A stretch of DNA of 64,000 nt from Bradyrhizobium manausense (GCF_018131105.1 NZ_JAFCJI010000004.1:156277-220276); one strand, 5' to 3'; counted from the stretch's first letter, positions 51,248 through 60,545 are shown. Translations and numbers: made by a program. The notes: a model not told the origin generated them from the sequence alone.

Positions 51248-52816
51248 ATGGCGAGTCGCATCGGCATTATCGCACGCCTGATCAGCACGGTGTTGCTGGC
51301 ATGCGCCGCCACCGCGGCGCAGGCCGAAAAGCGCGTCGCGCTGGTGATCGGCAACTCGGCCTATCAGACGGTGGCAAAACTGCCCAACCCGGCTGATGAC
51401 GCAAGGCTCATGGCGGACACGCTGCTCTCGCTTGGCTTCTTCGTGGTCGGCGGCGGCGCGCAGATCGATCTCGACAAGGCGGGCTTCGACCGCGCGCTGC
51501 AAACCTTCGACAAGGAGCTGATCGGCGCTGATGTGGCGCTGTTCTATTTCGCCGGACACGGCGTCGAAACGCATGGCCTGAATTACATCGTGCCTGTCGA
51601 CGCTCATCCGGCGGATGAAGGCGACGTGTTCGTGCAGGCGATCGGGCTTGCCGGCATACTCGATCGGATGGAGAAGTCGGGCGCCAGGATCAATCTGATG
51701 CTGCTCGATGCCTGCCGCAACAATCCGTTCGGCGGTCACGCGATGTCCGCAACGGCCGATGGGCTCGCGCAGATGCAGGCGCCGCCCGGGACGCTGATTT
51801 CGTTTGCGACCCAGCCGCACAGCGTCGCGCTGGACGGCGATGGCGGCCATAGTCCCTATACCCGCGCCCTCACCGAGACGATGCGTCATCCCGGCTACGG
51901 CCTGTTCCGGACGTTCAACGAGATGGGCCTGGCGGTCGAGAAGGCCACGCATGGTGAGCAATTGCCGTGGGTCGCCACCTCGCCGATTTCCACCAGCTTC
52001 TATTTCGCCGGCAAGACCGTGCCGCCAAGCGCGACGCAAGTCGCACTTGCGCCGCAGACCAACGCGACGCCCGCGCAGCTTTCCGAACAGGCCTTGCGCC
52101 GCGATCTCATCACCGATTGCGACCGCCTGGCAATGATGCCCTATGACACGCTCGGCGCAGTCGGCGTGGCGGCAACCCCATTCGAGAAGATGAAGCCGGC
52201 CGAGGCGACCGCCGCCTGCAACGACGCGATGCAGCGTTATCCTGACGTGGCAAGGTTCGCCTATGAGGCCGGCCGCGCCGCCACTGCGCGCAAGGACTAT
52301 GCGGATGCGCTTCATCTGTTCGAGAAAGCCGCAGCCGCCGGATACCCGCCGGCGATGCATAATATCGGCGTGCTCTACGCAACCGGCGAAGGCGTCAAGA
52401 CAGACAAGACCGAAGCCGCACGCTGGTACAAGAAGGCATCAGACGCAGGCGATCCGCTCGGGATGCTGGAACTCGGTTGGATCTATGCCTTCAGCGATGG
52501 AGCCGCTCGAAATTGCCCTGAAGCGATCAGGCTCAATGAAGCTGCGGTCAAGGCCGGCGTCGGGGCCGCAATGAACAATCTCGGCCTGCTCTATGTGCGG
52601 GGCCGCTGCGTCGAGCGCGACTATGCAGAGGCGCGCCGGCTGTTCGAGCAGGGCGCGGCGCTGAACGACGACGCTGCCTTGAACAGCCTGGGCTCCATGT
52701 ACAACGAGGCCCAGGGCGTGCCGCGCAACACGCGGCTCGCCAGGGAATTGTTCGAGCGGTCAGCCGCGCAAGGCTATGCCCTTGCCAGGCAGAACCTGCA
52801 CGACATGCGTCGCTAG
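51248..52816 (+). CDS. Caspase family (peptidase C14) protein with Sel1-like repeats
   Basis: A 522-residue secreted protein. The signal peptide (MASRIGIIARLISTVLLACA ... AQA) is followed by a caspase-like domain (about 27-230). The catalytic dyad is His104 in FAGHGVE and Cys156 in LLDACRNNPFG, and the opening EKRVALVIGNSAYQ is typical of bacterial caspase homologues. The C-terminal part (about 340-520) holds Sel1/TPR-type repeats, for example PPAMHNIGVLYATGEGVKTDK, AMNNLGLLYVRGRCVERDY and AALNSLGSMYNEAQGVPRN. The start has GGAG 6 nt upstream. Both catalytic residues are present, so an active protease is expected. The role is unknown. Confidence 0.92.
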   Translation: MASRIGIIARLISTVLLACAATAAQAEKRVALVIGNSAYQTVAKLPNPADDARLMADTLLSLGFFVVGGGAQIDLDKAGFDRALQTFDKELIGADVALFYFAGHGVETHGLNYIVPVDAHPADEGDVFVQAIGLAGILDRMEKSGARINLMLLDACRNNPFGGHAMSATADGLAQMQAPPGTLISFATQPHSVALDGDGGHSPYTRALTETMRHPGYGLFRTFNEMGLAVEKATHGEQLPWVATSPISTSFYFAGKTVPPSATQVALAPQTNATPAQLSEQALRRDLITDCDRLAMMPYDTLGAVGVAATPFEKMKPAEATAACNDAMQRYPDVARFAYEAGRAATARKDYADALHLFEKAAAAGYPPAMHNIGVLYATGEGVKTDKTEAARWYKKASDAGDPLGMLELGWIYAFSDGAARNCPEAIRLNEAAVKAGVGAAMNNLGLLYVRGRCVERDYAEARRLFEQGAALNDDAALNSLGSMYNEAQGVPRNTRLARELFERSAAQGYALARQNLHDMRR

Positions 52817-52821
52817 CCCCT

Positions 52822-55083
52822 TCAGCGCGATGTCAGCAACTCCTCGATCCTGATCGGGAAGCGGCGTACGCGAACGCCGGTCGCATGCCAGACGGCATTG
52901 GCGACCGCGCCGGCGCTGCCGGTGATGCCGATCTCGCCGACGCCCTTGATGCCGAGCGCATTGACGTGCGGGTCGTGTTCCTCGACCGTGATGACGTCGA
53001 GCGGCGGCACGTCGGCATTCACGGGGATATGATACTCGCCGAGATTGGCGTTCATGATCCTCCCGCTGCGGCGATCGGTGATGGCCTCCTCGTGCAGCGC
53101 AAAGGACATGCCCCAGATCATGCCGCCGAACAGCTGGCTCTTCACCAAATGCGGGTTGACGATGCGTCCCGCGGCGAAGGCGCCGACCATGCGGGTGACA
53201 CGGACTTGACCAAGCTCGGGATCGACCTTCACCTCGGCGAACACCGCGCCATGGGCATGCATGGCATATTCTTCCATCGCTGCCGGATTCGGTGCACCCG
53301 TGCCGCGTGCCTCGATTTCGGCGACGCCGGCGCGCGCCAGGATCTCGGCGTAGCTCTCGCTGCGGCTCTCGTCATCGCGACGGATCAACCGGCCATCGCG
53401 CGCGATCACGCCGGCATTGCCGGCACCGAACAGCGGCGAGCGCTCGTCGCTGGTGGCGAGATCGGCAAGCTTTGCGATCACGGCCGCGCCGGCGCTGTGG
53501 ATCGCGGCTCCTGCGGTCGCCGTATGCGCCGAGCCGCCGGCAATGCCCGCATCAGGCAGATCGGAGGTGCCCGCCTTGAACGTGACGCGGTCGATATCGA
53601 GGCCGACGGCATCGGCCGCGATCTGGGCCAGCGCCGTCCAGGCACCCTGCCCCATGTCGTGCGCGCCGATCTCCATCGCGCCACTGCCATCACGGCGGAT
53701 CGCAGCGCGTGCTTCAGCCTGGAACATGAGCGCGGGGAACGTCGCGGTGCCCATTCCCCAGCCGACCAGCAGTCCGGCATCGTCGCGCATCTGTCGCGGC
53801 TGGAGCGTGCGCTTCGCCCAGCCGAAACGCGCCGCGCCCTGATCGTAACAGGCACGCAGCGCTTTCGAGGAAAACGGTTTTCCCGTGATCGGCTCGACCT
53901 CGGCGTAATTCTTCAGGCGGAAGGCGAGCGGATCCATACCGCAGGCCCAGGCCATCTCGTCGATCGCGCTTTCCAGCGCAATCGATCCGGTCGCCTCACC
54001 GGGCGCGCGCATGAACAATGGCGTGCCGGTGTTGACGCGCACTGCGTCATGCGAGGTGCGGATCGCGGGCGCCGCGTAAAGCGTGTGCGAGGCATCGGCG
54101 GCCGGCTCGTAGAAATCGTCGAACGTACTCGACACGGTCCGCGCATGGTGATCGAGCGCGGTCAGGCGCCCCTCGGCATCGGCACCGATGCGCAAGCGCT
54201 GACGCGTCGGCGCACGATGGCCGACCGGGCCATACATCTGCTCACGGCGCAGCACGAGCTTGACCGGCTTGCCGACCAGCTTTGCCGCCATGATGCCGAG
54301 GACCGGCGGACCGGCCATCAGTCCCTTCGAGCCAAATCCTCCGCCGAGGAATGGGCTGCGGATATGAATCTTCTCGGGCGCAATGCCGAACAGCTCGGCG
54401 ACGCGCCCGAGCGACAGCATGAGGCCCTGGGTCGGCATGTCGATCTGCAGATTATCGCCGTCCCAATGAGCCACGATCGCGTGCGGCTCCATCGCGTTGT
54501 GATATTGCGGCGGCGTCTCGTAGATCGCATCGATCTGCTTGTCAGCCGAGGCAAGGCCCGACTCGACGTCGCCGCGATGGCTTTCAGACGGATTGCCGAC
54601 ACCGACGACGGGCGGTACGTAGCTTTTACCGGCATCGAGCCCAACGAGCGCTGGCAGCGTCTCATAGCGGGGCGACAACAGGACCGCACCCTCCGTCGCT
54701 GCTTCGAGCGTCTCGGCGATCACGACAGCGATCGGCTGGTTGGCGTAGCGGACCTCGTTGCTCTGCAGCACCTCCATCCGGAACACGAACGGATTGGTCT
54801 TGATTTCAGGATCAATCGCAAGCTGCGGCTTGTGGTCGGACGTCATGACATCGACGACGCCGGGATGATTTTTGGCAGCGGCGATATCGAGTGAAGTAAC
54901 CCGGCCATGCGCGATGCTGGACACAGCCATCACCGCGAACAACATGCCGGGCGGATGATTGTCGGCGGCATAGGTCGCCTGTCCCTTGACCTTGAGCACG
55001 CCGTCGCGGCGGGTCAGCGGCTGGCCGATGCTCGAGCCGTGGCGAAGATGGGCAGGAGCGCTGGTGAGATTGAGCTCAGGCAT
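52822..55083 (-). CDS. Xanthine dehydrogenase family molybdopterin-binding subunit (PaoC-like)
   Basis: A 753-residue large subunit of a molybdenum hydroxylase. The N-terminal RHGSSIGQPLTRRDGVLKVKGQATYAAD is standard. The substrate-pocket motif GGGFGSKG lies near residue 270, RAPGEATGSIALESAIDEMA near 390, MGQGAWTALAQIAADAVG near 510, and GVGEIGITGSAGAVANAV near 720 contains the catalytic Glu. It overlaps the FAD-subunit stop by 8 nt (55076-55083). With the FAD and 2Fe-2S subunits it forms a complete oxidoreductase that oxidises aldehydes or hydroxylates N-heterocycles; the substrate is unknown. Confidence 0.94.
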   Translation of the reverse strand: MPELNLTSAPAHLRHGSSIGQPLTRRDGVLKVKGQATYAADNHPPGMLFAVMAVSSIAHGRVTSLDIAAAKNHPGVVDVMTSDHKPQLAIDPEIKTNPFVFRMEVLQSNEVRYANQPIAVVIAETLEAATEGAVLLSPRYETLPALVGLDAGKSYVPPVVGVGNPSESHRGDVESGLASADKQIDAIYETPPQYHNAMEPHAIVAHWDGDNLQIDMPTQGLMLSLGRVAELFGIAPEKIHIRSPFLGGGFGSKGLMAGPPVLGIMAAKLVGKPVKLVLRREQMYGPVGHRAPTRQRLRIGADAEGRLTALDHHARTVSSTFDDFYEPAADASHTLYAAPAIRTSHDAVRVNTGTPLFMRAPGEATGSIALESAIDEMAWACGMDPLAFRLKNYAEVEPITGKPFSSKALRACYDQGAARFGWAKRTLQPRQMRDDAGLLVGWGMGTATFPALMFQAEARAAIRRDGSGAMEIGAHDMGQGAWTALAQIAADAVGLDIDRVTFKAGTSDLPDAGIAGGSAHTATAGAAIHSAGAAVIAKLADLATSDERSPLFGAGNAGVIARDGRLIRRDDESRSESYAEILARAGVAEIEARGTGAPNPAAMEEYAMHAHGAVFAEVKVDPELGQVRVTRMVGAFAAGRIVNPHLVKSQLFGGMIWGMSFALHEEAITDRRSGRIMNANLGEYHIPVNADVPPLDVITVEEHDPHVNALGIKGVGEIGITGSAGAVANAVWHATGVRVRRFPIRIEELLTSR

Positions 55084-56131
55084 GGATGGCTCCAGACGTC
55101 GAGGCAAAGGGGGAAGCCGGTAGTGCGGGGATACGCGCGGGCGTACCGGCAGCGGCAAGGGTCAGCGCGCGCACGACGATGCGGCGTGCGAGCTCGATCT
55201 TGTAGGCGTTGTCGCCGGACGGCTTTGCGTCGGTAAGCGCGCGCCAGGCGGCTTCCTGGAAGGCATCTGCCGTCGGTGCGACGTCCTTCAGCACGTCTTC
55301 CGCTGCACGGGCACGCCACGGCTTTGCGGCGACACCGCCAAGCGCAAGCCGCGCTTCCGCGATCTTGCCGTTCTCGATCCGCAGCGCCGCCGCAGCCGAG
55401 ACGATGGCGAATGCGTAGGACGTGCGTTCGCGGACCTTGAGATAGCGCGCATGCGCGGCAAAGCCGCGCGCTGCAGGCGGGAGGCGAACCGCGACGATGA
55501 GATCGCCGGGTTCGAGCGCGGATTCGCGCTCGGGCGTATTGCCGGGCAGGCGATGCAACTCGTCGAGCGCGATCTCGCGACGACCATTTTTGCCTTCGAT
55601 CTCGACGATGGCGTCGAGCGCGACCAACGGCACACAGAAGTCTGAGGGGTGCGTCGCGATACAGCTCTCGCTCCAGCCGAGCACCGCATGCGACCGGTTC
55701 TCGCCGTCGCGGGCGTCGCAGCCGCTACCGGGCTCGCGCTTGTTGCAGCGGCTGGCGGTGTCGTAAAAATACGCGCAACGGGTCCGCTGCAACAGGTTGC
55801 CGCCGACCGTCGCGGCATTGCGCAACTGTGCCGATGCGCCGGAAAGCAGCGCCTCGGCAATTGCCGGATAAGACTTCGCGAACTCTGCATCATGCGCCAG
55901 GTCGGCGTTGCTCACGAGCGCACCGATACGCAACGACCCATCGGCAAGACGCTCAACCTGATCGAGCCCAGCGAGATGCGTGACATCGACCAGGCGATCC
56001 GGACGGCTGACGTTGCCCTTCATCAGATCGAGCAGATTGGTGCCGGCGGCAAGATAAGTCGCGCCCGGCTGTGCGGCGGCGGCAACGGCTTCAGCGACCG
56101 TGGCGGCCTTGACATAGTCAAACTGTTTCAT
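55076..56131 (-). CDS. FAD-binding subunit of a molybdenum hydroxylase, PaoB-like
   Basis: A 351-residue FAD subunit of the xanthine dehydrogenase/CO dehydrogenase type: FDYVKAATVAEAVAAA, YLAAGTNLLDLMKG (FAD), TVGGNLLQRTRCAYFYDTASRC and a C-terminal FAD-domain end. The region with Cys in RTRCAYFYDTASRCNKREPGSGC matches the extra [4Fe-4S] cluster of PaoB. The start at 56131 overlaps the 2Fe-2S gene by 4 nt, and its stop overlaps the large subunit start by 8 nt. Electrons would flow Mo - 2Fe-2S - FAD. Confidence 0.93.
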   Translation of the reverse strand: MKQFDYVKAATVAEAVAAAAQPGATYLAAGTNLLDLMKGNVSRPDRLVDVTHLAGLDQVERLADGSLRIGALVSNADLAHDAEFAKSYPAIAEALLSGASAQLRNAATVGGNLLQRTRCAYFYDTASRCNKREPGSGCDARDGENRSHAVLGWSESCIATHPSDFCVPLVALDAIVEIEGKNGRREIALDELHRLPGNTPERESALEPGDLIVAVRLPPAARGFAAHARYLKVRERTSYAFAIVSAAAALRIENGKIAEARLALGGVAAKPWRARAAEDVLKDVAPTADAFQEAAWRALTDAKPSGDNAYKIELARRIVVRALTLAAAGTPARIPALPASPFASTSGAIHA

Positions 56132-56625
56132 GCGGAGCGCCTCTCGTTGGCTTCGTCGGCACCGGCCTGCGCCTCGAGCACGGCATCGACGATGCCGGCA
56201 TAGGCGCCGCAACGGCAGAGATTGCCACTCATGCATTCGCGAATGCGTTCGGGATCGTTCCCGGCCTGGGCTTCCTGCATCATGCCGATGGCGCTCATGA
56301 TCTGGCCGGGCGTGCAGAAGCCGCACTGGAATCCGTCATGGGCGATGAAGGCGGCCTGGACAGGATGAAGCTGGTCGCCACGGGCAACTCCCTCGATAGT
56401 GAGGATGTCGGCGCCGTCATGGCTGACGGCGAGCGCGAGGCAGGAATTGATGCGCTTGCCGTCGACGAGAATGGTGCAGGCACCGCATTGGCCGCGGTCG
56501 CATCCCTTCTTGGTTCCGGTGAGATGGAGGCGCTCACGCAGGAGATCGAGCAGCGTGACGCGGGGATCGTCGAGGACGAAGTCGCGCCGTGCACCGTTCA
56601 CGGTGAGGCTGATGGAGTGGTTCAT
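56128..56625 (-). CDS. 2Fe-2S subunit of a molybdenum hydroxylase, PaoA-like
   Basis: A 165-residue small subunit with two [2Fe-2S] domains. The plant-type ferredoxin cysteines are in GCDRGQCGACTILVDG with a fourth Cys in RINSCLALA. The second cluster has CGFCTPGQI and CMSGNLCRCGAY. There is no Tat or Sec signal, unlike E. coli PaoA, so the complex is probably cytoplasmic. It is the first gene of the three-gene unit, whose promoter should lie in the 252-bp gap shared with the divergent TetR gene. Confidence 0.94.
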   Translation of the reverse strand: MNHSISLTVNGARRDFVLDDPRVTLLDLLRERLHLTGTKKGCDRGQCGACTILVDGKRINSCLALAVSHDGADILTIEGVARGDQLHPVQAAFIAHDGFQCGFCTPGQIMSAIGMMQEAQAGNDPERIRECMSGNLCRCGAYAGIVDAVLEAQAGADEANERRSA

Positions 56626-56823
56626 ACAGGGCTCCGATCAGATTTGGACATGGCTCATCGCGCAGCGCACCACCGCCGTGGCCGCCGTCGATATCGCGCC
56701 GCCCGGAAGCTGAGTCCGGACAAGCACAACGAAGATACGGAGGCAGCCTCCGTTTAACAAGGGCCGCCCGAAAATATTTGGAATTCGTCAAAAGCCCGTG
56801 CACCGACAACGCGATGCAGCCCT

Positions 56824-56845
56824 GCAAGGGTTCAGCAAGGGTTCA
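56824..56845. repeat. Tandem 11-bp direct repeat upstream of the TetR gene
   Basis: GCAAGGGTTCA occurs twice in a row (56824-56834 and 56835-56845), starting 54 bp before the TetR ATG. The 11-bp periodicity is one helical turn, so two protein subunits on one DNA face could read it. It is in the divergent control region of the molybdenum hydroxylase genes. The rest of the gap (56626-56823) shows no other clear site. Confidence 0.4.
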
Positions 56846-56877
56846 ATCTAACCAATTCGTGATCTACATTGCCTGAT

Positions 56878-57516
56878 ATGGACGACCAAACCGACCAGAC
56901 CCGTAAGCCCCGCGCCGACGCCGTGCGCAATCGCGAGCGCGTGCTCGAGGCGGCCAAGCTTGTGTTCAACGCGGGCGGCCCGGAGGCCAGCCTGGAAGCC
57001 GTGGCCAAACGCGCGGGCGTCGGCATCGGCACACTCTATCGGCATTTCCCGACCCGCGAAGATCTGTTCGAGGCGGTTTACCGGCGCGAGGTCGAGCAGC
57101 TCAGCGAGCTCGCCGAGCAGTTGAAGAATGCCAAGGATCCCGTCGATGCGCTCAGGCGCTGGCTTCGTTCCAACGTCGAATTCGTCGCCACCAAAAAGGG
57201 CATGTCGGCCGCATTGGCGCTGACGTTCCAGAGCACGTCGGACCTGGCTGCGTTCTCGATGGATCGCCTGACCAAGGCGATTGGCTCGCTGCTCGACCGC
57301 GCCGTCGCGGCCGGCGAGATGCGCGGCGATGTCAGCCCGGAGGATCTGCTCAGGACCCTCGTCGGCATGTGCTACATCAACGACCAGCCCGGCTGGCAAT
57401 CCTCGGTGCTGCGGATGCTCGACGTGTTTGTCGACGGTCTGCGCGTGCAGCCCGCCGCAAAAGCCAAGGCGCGCGCGGCCAAATCGACGAAGGCGGCGGT
57501 GAAACGGAAGCGGTAG
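56878..57516 (+). CDS. TetR family transcriptional regulator
   Basis: A 212-residue regulator. The HTH is in SLEAVAKRAGVGIGTLYRHFPTREDLFEAVYRREV (about residues 35-68), with the N-terminal NRERVLEAAKLVFNAGG segment. The C-terminal ligand domain is followed by a lysine/alanine-rich tail (PAAKAKARAAKSTKAAVKRKR). I prefer ATG 56878; a TTG at 56869 is less likely. It is divergent from the Pao-like operon and is the obvious candidate for its control, possibly with an aldehyde or aromatic inducer. Confidence 0.92.
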   Translation: MDDQTDQTRKPRADAVRNRERVLEAAKLVFNAGGPEASLEAVAKRAGVGIGTLYRHFPTREDLFEAVYRREVEQLSELAEQLKNAKDPVDALRRWLRSNVEFVATKKGMSAALALTFQSTSDLAAFSMDRLTKAIGSLLDRAVAAGEMRGDVSPEDLLRTLVGMCYINDQPGWQSSVLRMLDVFVDGLRVQPAAKAKARAAKSTKAAVKRKR

Positions 57517-57584
57517 CAGGCCCGTATTTGTCCGAGGTCGTGCTAGGATCAGCATCGCCGGCATATCAACGCGGGAAGCCTATC

Positions 57585-57992
57585 ATGCGCATCGCAGCCT
57601 TGGTCGTTGCCCTCATCATGGCCTTCAGTCCCCTCGCCGCCCGCGCTGACGACGTCACGACGGCGCAAGGGGTGATCCGCGCCCAGGAGCAAGCCTTTGT
57701 TCACGACGATGCGGCAGCGGCCTATTCCTATGCCGCACCGGCGATCAAGCAGATCTTCCCCGCACCCGACATCTTCATGTCGATGGTGCAGAACGGCTAC
57801 GCGCCGGTCTACCGCCACAAGAGCTTTGAGTTCGGCGACAGCAAGAGCGAGGGCAGCTCGATTGCCCAGCGCGTTCATATCATCGATGCCAATGGCGAGG
57901 CCTGGGAAGCGCTCTACACGCTCGAACAGCAGGCCGACGGAAGCTACAAGATCACCGGCTGTTCACTGCTGAAGGCGGGACAAGCGGTCTAG
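57585..57992 (+). CDS. DUF4864 domain-containing secreted protein
   Basis: A 135-residue protein with a signal peptide (MRIAALVVALIMAFSPLAARA). Mature positions have the DUF4864 pattern AQGVIRAQEQAFVHDDAAAAYSYAAPAIK and FMSMVQNGYAPVYRHKSFEFG. DUF4864 proteins resemble an NTF2-like fold but have no known function. The stop overlaps the end of the convergent MFS gene by 4 nt. It lies 68 bp after the TetR gene and could share its transcript. Confidence 0.85.
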   Translation: MRIAALVVALIMAFSPLAARADDVTTAQGVIRAQEQAFVHDDAAAAYSYAAPAIKQIFPAPDIFMSMVQNGYAPVYRHKSFEFGDSKSEGSSIAQRVHIIDANGEAWEALYTLEQQADGSYKITGCSLLKAGQAV

Positions 57993-59254
57993 GTCGCGAA
58001 ATTCGGTCCTGTCTTGACCGACGACATGCGCGAGCGGATCAGCAGCGTCAAGACGATGCCGACATTGAGGGCATTCCACGCTACGCCGTTGGCGAAGGCC
58101 GCCGCGTAGGAGCCGGTGGCATCGAAGATGATGCCGGACACCCAGCCGCCGAAGGACATGCCGAACACGGAGGCGAAGATCACGATGCCGACGCGGGTTG
58201 CGGCTTCGCTGGCCGGCATCGCCTCGCGCACGATGATCGCGTAGCTCGGCACGATGCCGCCCTGGAACAGGCCGAACATGGCCGAGATCAGGTAGAGCGA
58301 GGAGAGGCTGTCGAAGAACAGGTAGAACACCAGCGCGAAGCCCTGCGCCAATGCCCCGATCAGTAACGTCGGAATCCCGCCGATCTTGTCCGCGAGATAG
58401 CCGGAGCCGATACGGCTGACGATGCCGCAGGCCATCATCAGCGACAACATCTCGGCGCCCCGCGCCACGCCGTAGCCGAGATCGCCGCAATAGGCGACGA
58501 TATGCACCTGAGGCATTGCCATGGCGACACAACAGGAAATGCTGGCGATCGAGAGCAGCACCGTCAGCGTGTTGGTCGAGAGCCTCAGATTGACGCGCGG
58601 AGGCGCCGCATTGGCGTGATTGCGGACCTTGTCGTCGCCCATCTGCGCGCGCAGGACCAGCACCAGCATGGTCATCAGGGTCACGCAGACGAGGGCAATC
58701 CCGAAATGAGTGTAGCGCCAGCCGATCTTCTCCATGCCCGCATTGATGAGCGGCGGCCAGATCGTGCCGGCGACGTAATTGCCGCTCGCGACGATGGTCA
58801 CGCCGAGCCCGCGATAGCGCTCGAACCAGTGCGAGGCCTCCGCCATCAGCGGCGCGAAGGTTGCCGATGTGCCGAGCCCGATCAGGAAATAGGCGGCCAC
58901 GAATTGCCAGAGATGGGCCGAGAGCCCGGCAAGCATGTTGGCGACGCCGAGGAAGGCGATGCTGATGGCCATGGCCGGCACAATGCCGAACTTGTCGGTG
59001 ATCTTGCCGGCGATGACGCCGCCAAGCCCGAACCCGAACATCATCAGCGTGAAGGCCAGCGACACCGACCCCCGCGTGGCGGCGAATTCGGCCTGCACGA
59101 CGGGAATCACCACGACCACAGCCCACATGCCGACGCCGCCGATCGAACCCATCACCAGCGCGAGCAAAAGCCGCACCCAGGCCTGACGCGAGTCAGGGGT
59201 GAATGAGGCCGGTTTCTGTTCTGGGTGATTTGGCGCGTGCACGGCGTGGACCAT
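57989..59254 (-). CDS. MFS transporter, OFA (oxalate/formate antiporter)-like
   Basis: A 421-residue major facilitator protein with about 12 membrane helices. The loop 2-3 signature GKITDKFGIVPAM and GTSATFAPLMAEASHWFERYRGLGVTIVASG in the N-terminal half, with ADKIGGIPTLLIGALAQG in the C-terminal half, are typical of OFA-type carboxylate transporters. The start at ATG 59254 gives a normal length; the upstream ATG 59302 and 59485 add basic residues without a helix. The ribosome-binding site is weak for all starts. It is divergent from 59497. The substrate is probably an organic acid, not determined. Confidence 0.9.
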   Translation of the reverse strand: MVHAVHAPNHPEQKPASFTPDSRQAWVRLLLALVMGSIGGVGMWAVVVVIPVVQAEFAATRGSVSLAFTLMMFGFGLGGVIAGKITDKFGIVPAMAISIAFLGVANMLAGLSAHLWQFVAAYFLIGLGTSATFAPLMAEASHWFERYRGLGVTIVASGNYVAGTIWPPLINAGMEKIGWRYTHFGIALVCVTLMTMLVLVLRAQMGDDKVRNHANAAPPRVNLRLSTNTLTVLLSIASISCCVAMAMPQVHIVAYCGDLGYGVARGAEMLSLMMACGIVSRIGSGYLADKIGGIPTLLIGALAQGFALVFYLFFDSLSSLYLISAMFGLFQGGIVPSYAIIVREAMPASEAATRVGIVIFASVFGMSFGGWVSGIIFDATGSYAAAFANGVAWNALNVGIVLTLLIRSRMSSVKTGPNFAT

Positions 59255-59496
59255 GTTCGCGGATCGCCGTGCGGTCAACCATCGCGCCGCGATAATGGGC
59301 ATGCGCTGTGCACTGCGGTAACGGGCGTGGCGAAGCCTGGGTTTGCATTCATTTGCAACTGCTTGCGCATCGCGAACTGTCGCACGATCACAGGCTAGCA
59401 GTCGCGTTTTATGACACACCCTTTGTGAAGCCGATCTCTTTTGCACAACCTGAAATAATGAAAGAATGACACCGATTGCAGCCATGGGAGCGCATC

Positions 59497-60249
59497 ATGG
59501 ACCAGGATCATATCGACAAGGCCATCGTCGAGAACTACCAGACATTGCGAAACCGAATGGGCCTGCTCACCGCGGCTTTCCCGGTCGTCGTGATCCTGGT
59601 TGGCCTGGCCTGGGGAATTCAGCTCCAGCCCTCGTTGAGCGATTACTATTTTGCCCAGAACCCTGCTTCGGGCATGGCGGATCTCTATCCTGTCCGGCTT
59701 TGGTTCTGCGGACTCCTGTTCGCGGTCGGCGTGTTCCTGTACCGCTACAAGGGCTTCTCGAAAAATGAAGACCGCTGGCTCAGCCTGACCGGAGCATTCA
59801 CCTTGTGCGTCGCCATCTTTCCGATGGCCGTCTCCGGCAAGACGAGTCCATTCACCCTCGCCTATTTCGGCTACCCGAATGTCACGCTGCACGGCATCAG
59901 CGCGGTGCTGGCGTTCGTGTGTATCGGCATCATCATATTCTGGTTCTCGGGCTCGACGCTGTCGAAGCTCAAGAAAGACGGCGCGGCCCGCAAATGGTTC
60001 AGGAGGGCCTACTTCCTGATCGGCACCTACATGCTGCTCGCGATGGGAGGCTCGGTGCTGATGCATTTCCTGCACACGGATCGGGCCAACGATTCCTACA
60101 TCCTGTACGTCGAATGGTCCGGCCTGTGGGCCTTCGCGACCTATTGGTTCATCAAGAACCTCGAGCTTCGTTACGTCGCGGACGCGATCCGGAAAGAGTC
60201 GGGCGACCTAATGCCGATGGGCACAGCCGACGTCGCGAAGGCGCTGTAG
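59497..60249 (+). CDS. Conserved polytopic membrane protein, function unknown
   Basis: A 250-residue integral membrane protein with about six or seven hydrophobic segments. It begins MDQDHIDKAIVENYQTLRNRMG and has GGGAG-type ribosome-binding sequence (59486-59490, 6 nt before the ATG). The loop LQPSLSDYYFAQNPASGMADLYPVR and PFTLAYFGYPNVTLHGISAVLAF are striking but I cannot name the family. It is divergent from the MFS gene across 242 bp and is followed by a terminator-like hairpin. Confidence 0.75.
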   Translation: MDQDHIDKAIVENYQTLRNRMGLLTAAFPVVVILVGLAWGIQLQPSLSDYYFAQNPASGMADLYPVRLWFCGLLFAVGVFLYRYKGFSKNEDRWLSLTGAFTLCVAIFPMAVSGKTSPFTLAYFGYPNVTLHGISAVLAFVCIGIIIFWFSGSTLSKLKKDGAARKWFRRAYFLIGTYMLLAMGGSVLMHFLHTDRANDSYILYVEWSGLWAFATYWFIKNLELRYVADAIRKESGDLMPMGTADVAKAL

Positions 60250-60281
60250 GGCGATTCGAGCGGCTCCGCCCCCCTATTGAT

Positions 60282-60301
60282 CGGCCGCTGCCTGGCGGCC
60301 G
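60282..60301 (+). terminator. Rho-independent terminator after the membrane protein gene
   Basis: CGGCCGC (60282-60288) and GCGGCCG (60295-60301) form a 7-bp stem with a 6-nt loop, followed by GGATTTTT. It starts 33 bp after the membrane-protein stop. Confidence 0.6.
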
Positions 60302-60362
60302 GGATTTTTCGCCGGATCGGGGGCCCGAAATACCCCTGCCCCGACCTTCTCCCACTCCTTTG

Positions 60363-60377
60363 TTAACCCTTTGCTAA
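60363..60377 (+). promoter_or_regulatory. CtrA-like box TTAA-N7-CTAA upstream of flhA
   Basis: TTAACCCTTTGCTAA matches the alphaproteobacterial CtrA consensus TTAA-N7-TTAA at 7 of 8 defined positions. The same region reads CTAACCAT, close to the alternative TTAACCAT motif. It lies about 170 bp before the flhA start. CtrA controls flagellar genes in this class, which fits, but this is a single site found by eye. Confidence 0.4.
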
Positions 60378-60545
60378 CCATACACCGGGCAAAAATTGCC
60401 GGGTGAAGTCGAGTGTCGTCAGACGCGTAGAGCGGGAGTTCCCGTGGACGCCAGTGCGGTGCCTCACTTTCGGAACGGTGGCCCATCGGCCGCCGCACAG
60501 ACGTTTGGGGCGCGCGGACGGCAGTCGCGCGGAGAGGCAGCTACC

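Noticed and set aside
52885..54894. 669-codon open frame antisense to the molybdenum hydroxylase large subunit
   Set aside because: It repeats the GC-driven composition, has no ribosome-binding site, and the other strand has clear GGGFGSKG and GVGEIGITG motifs.
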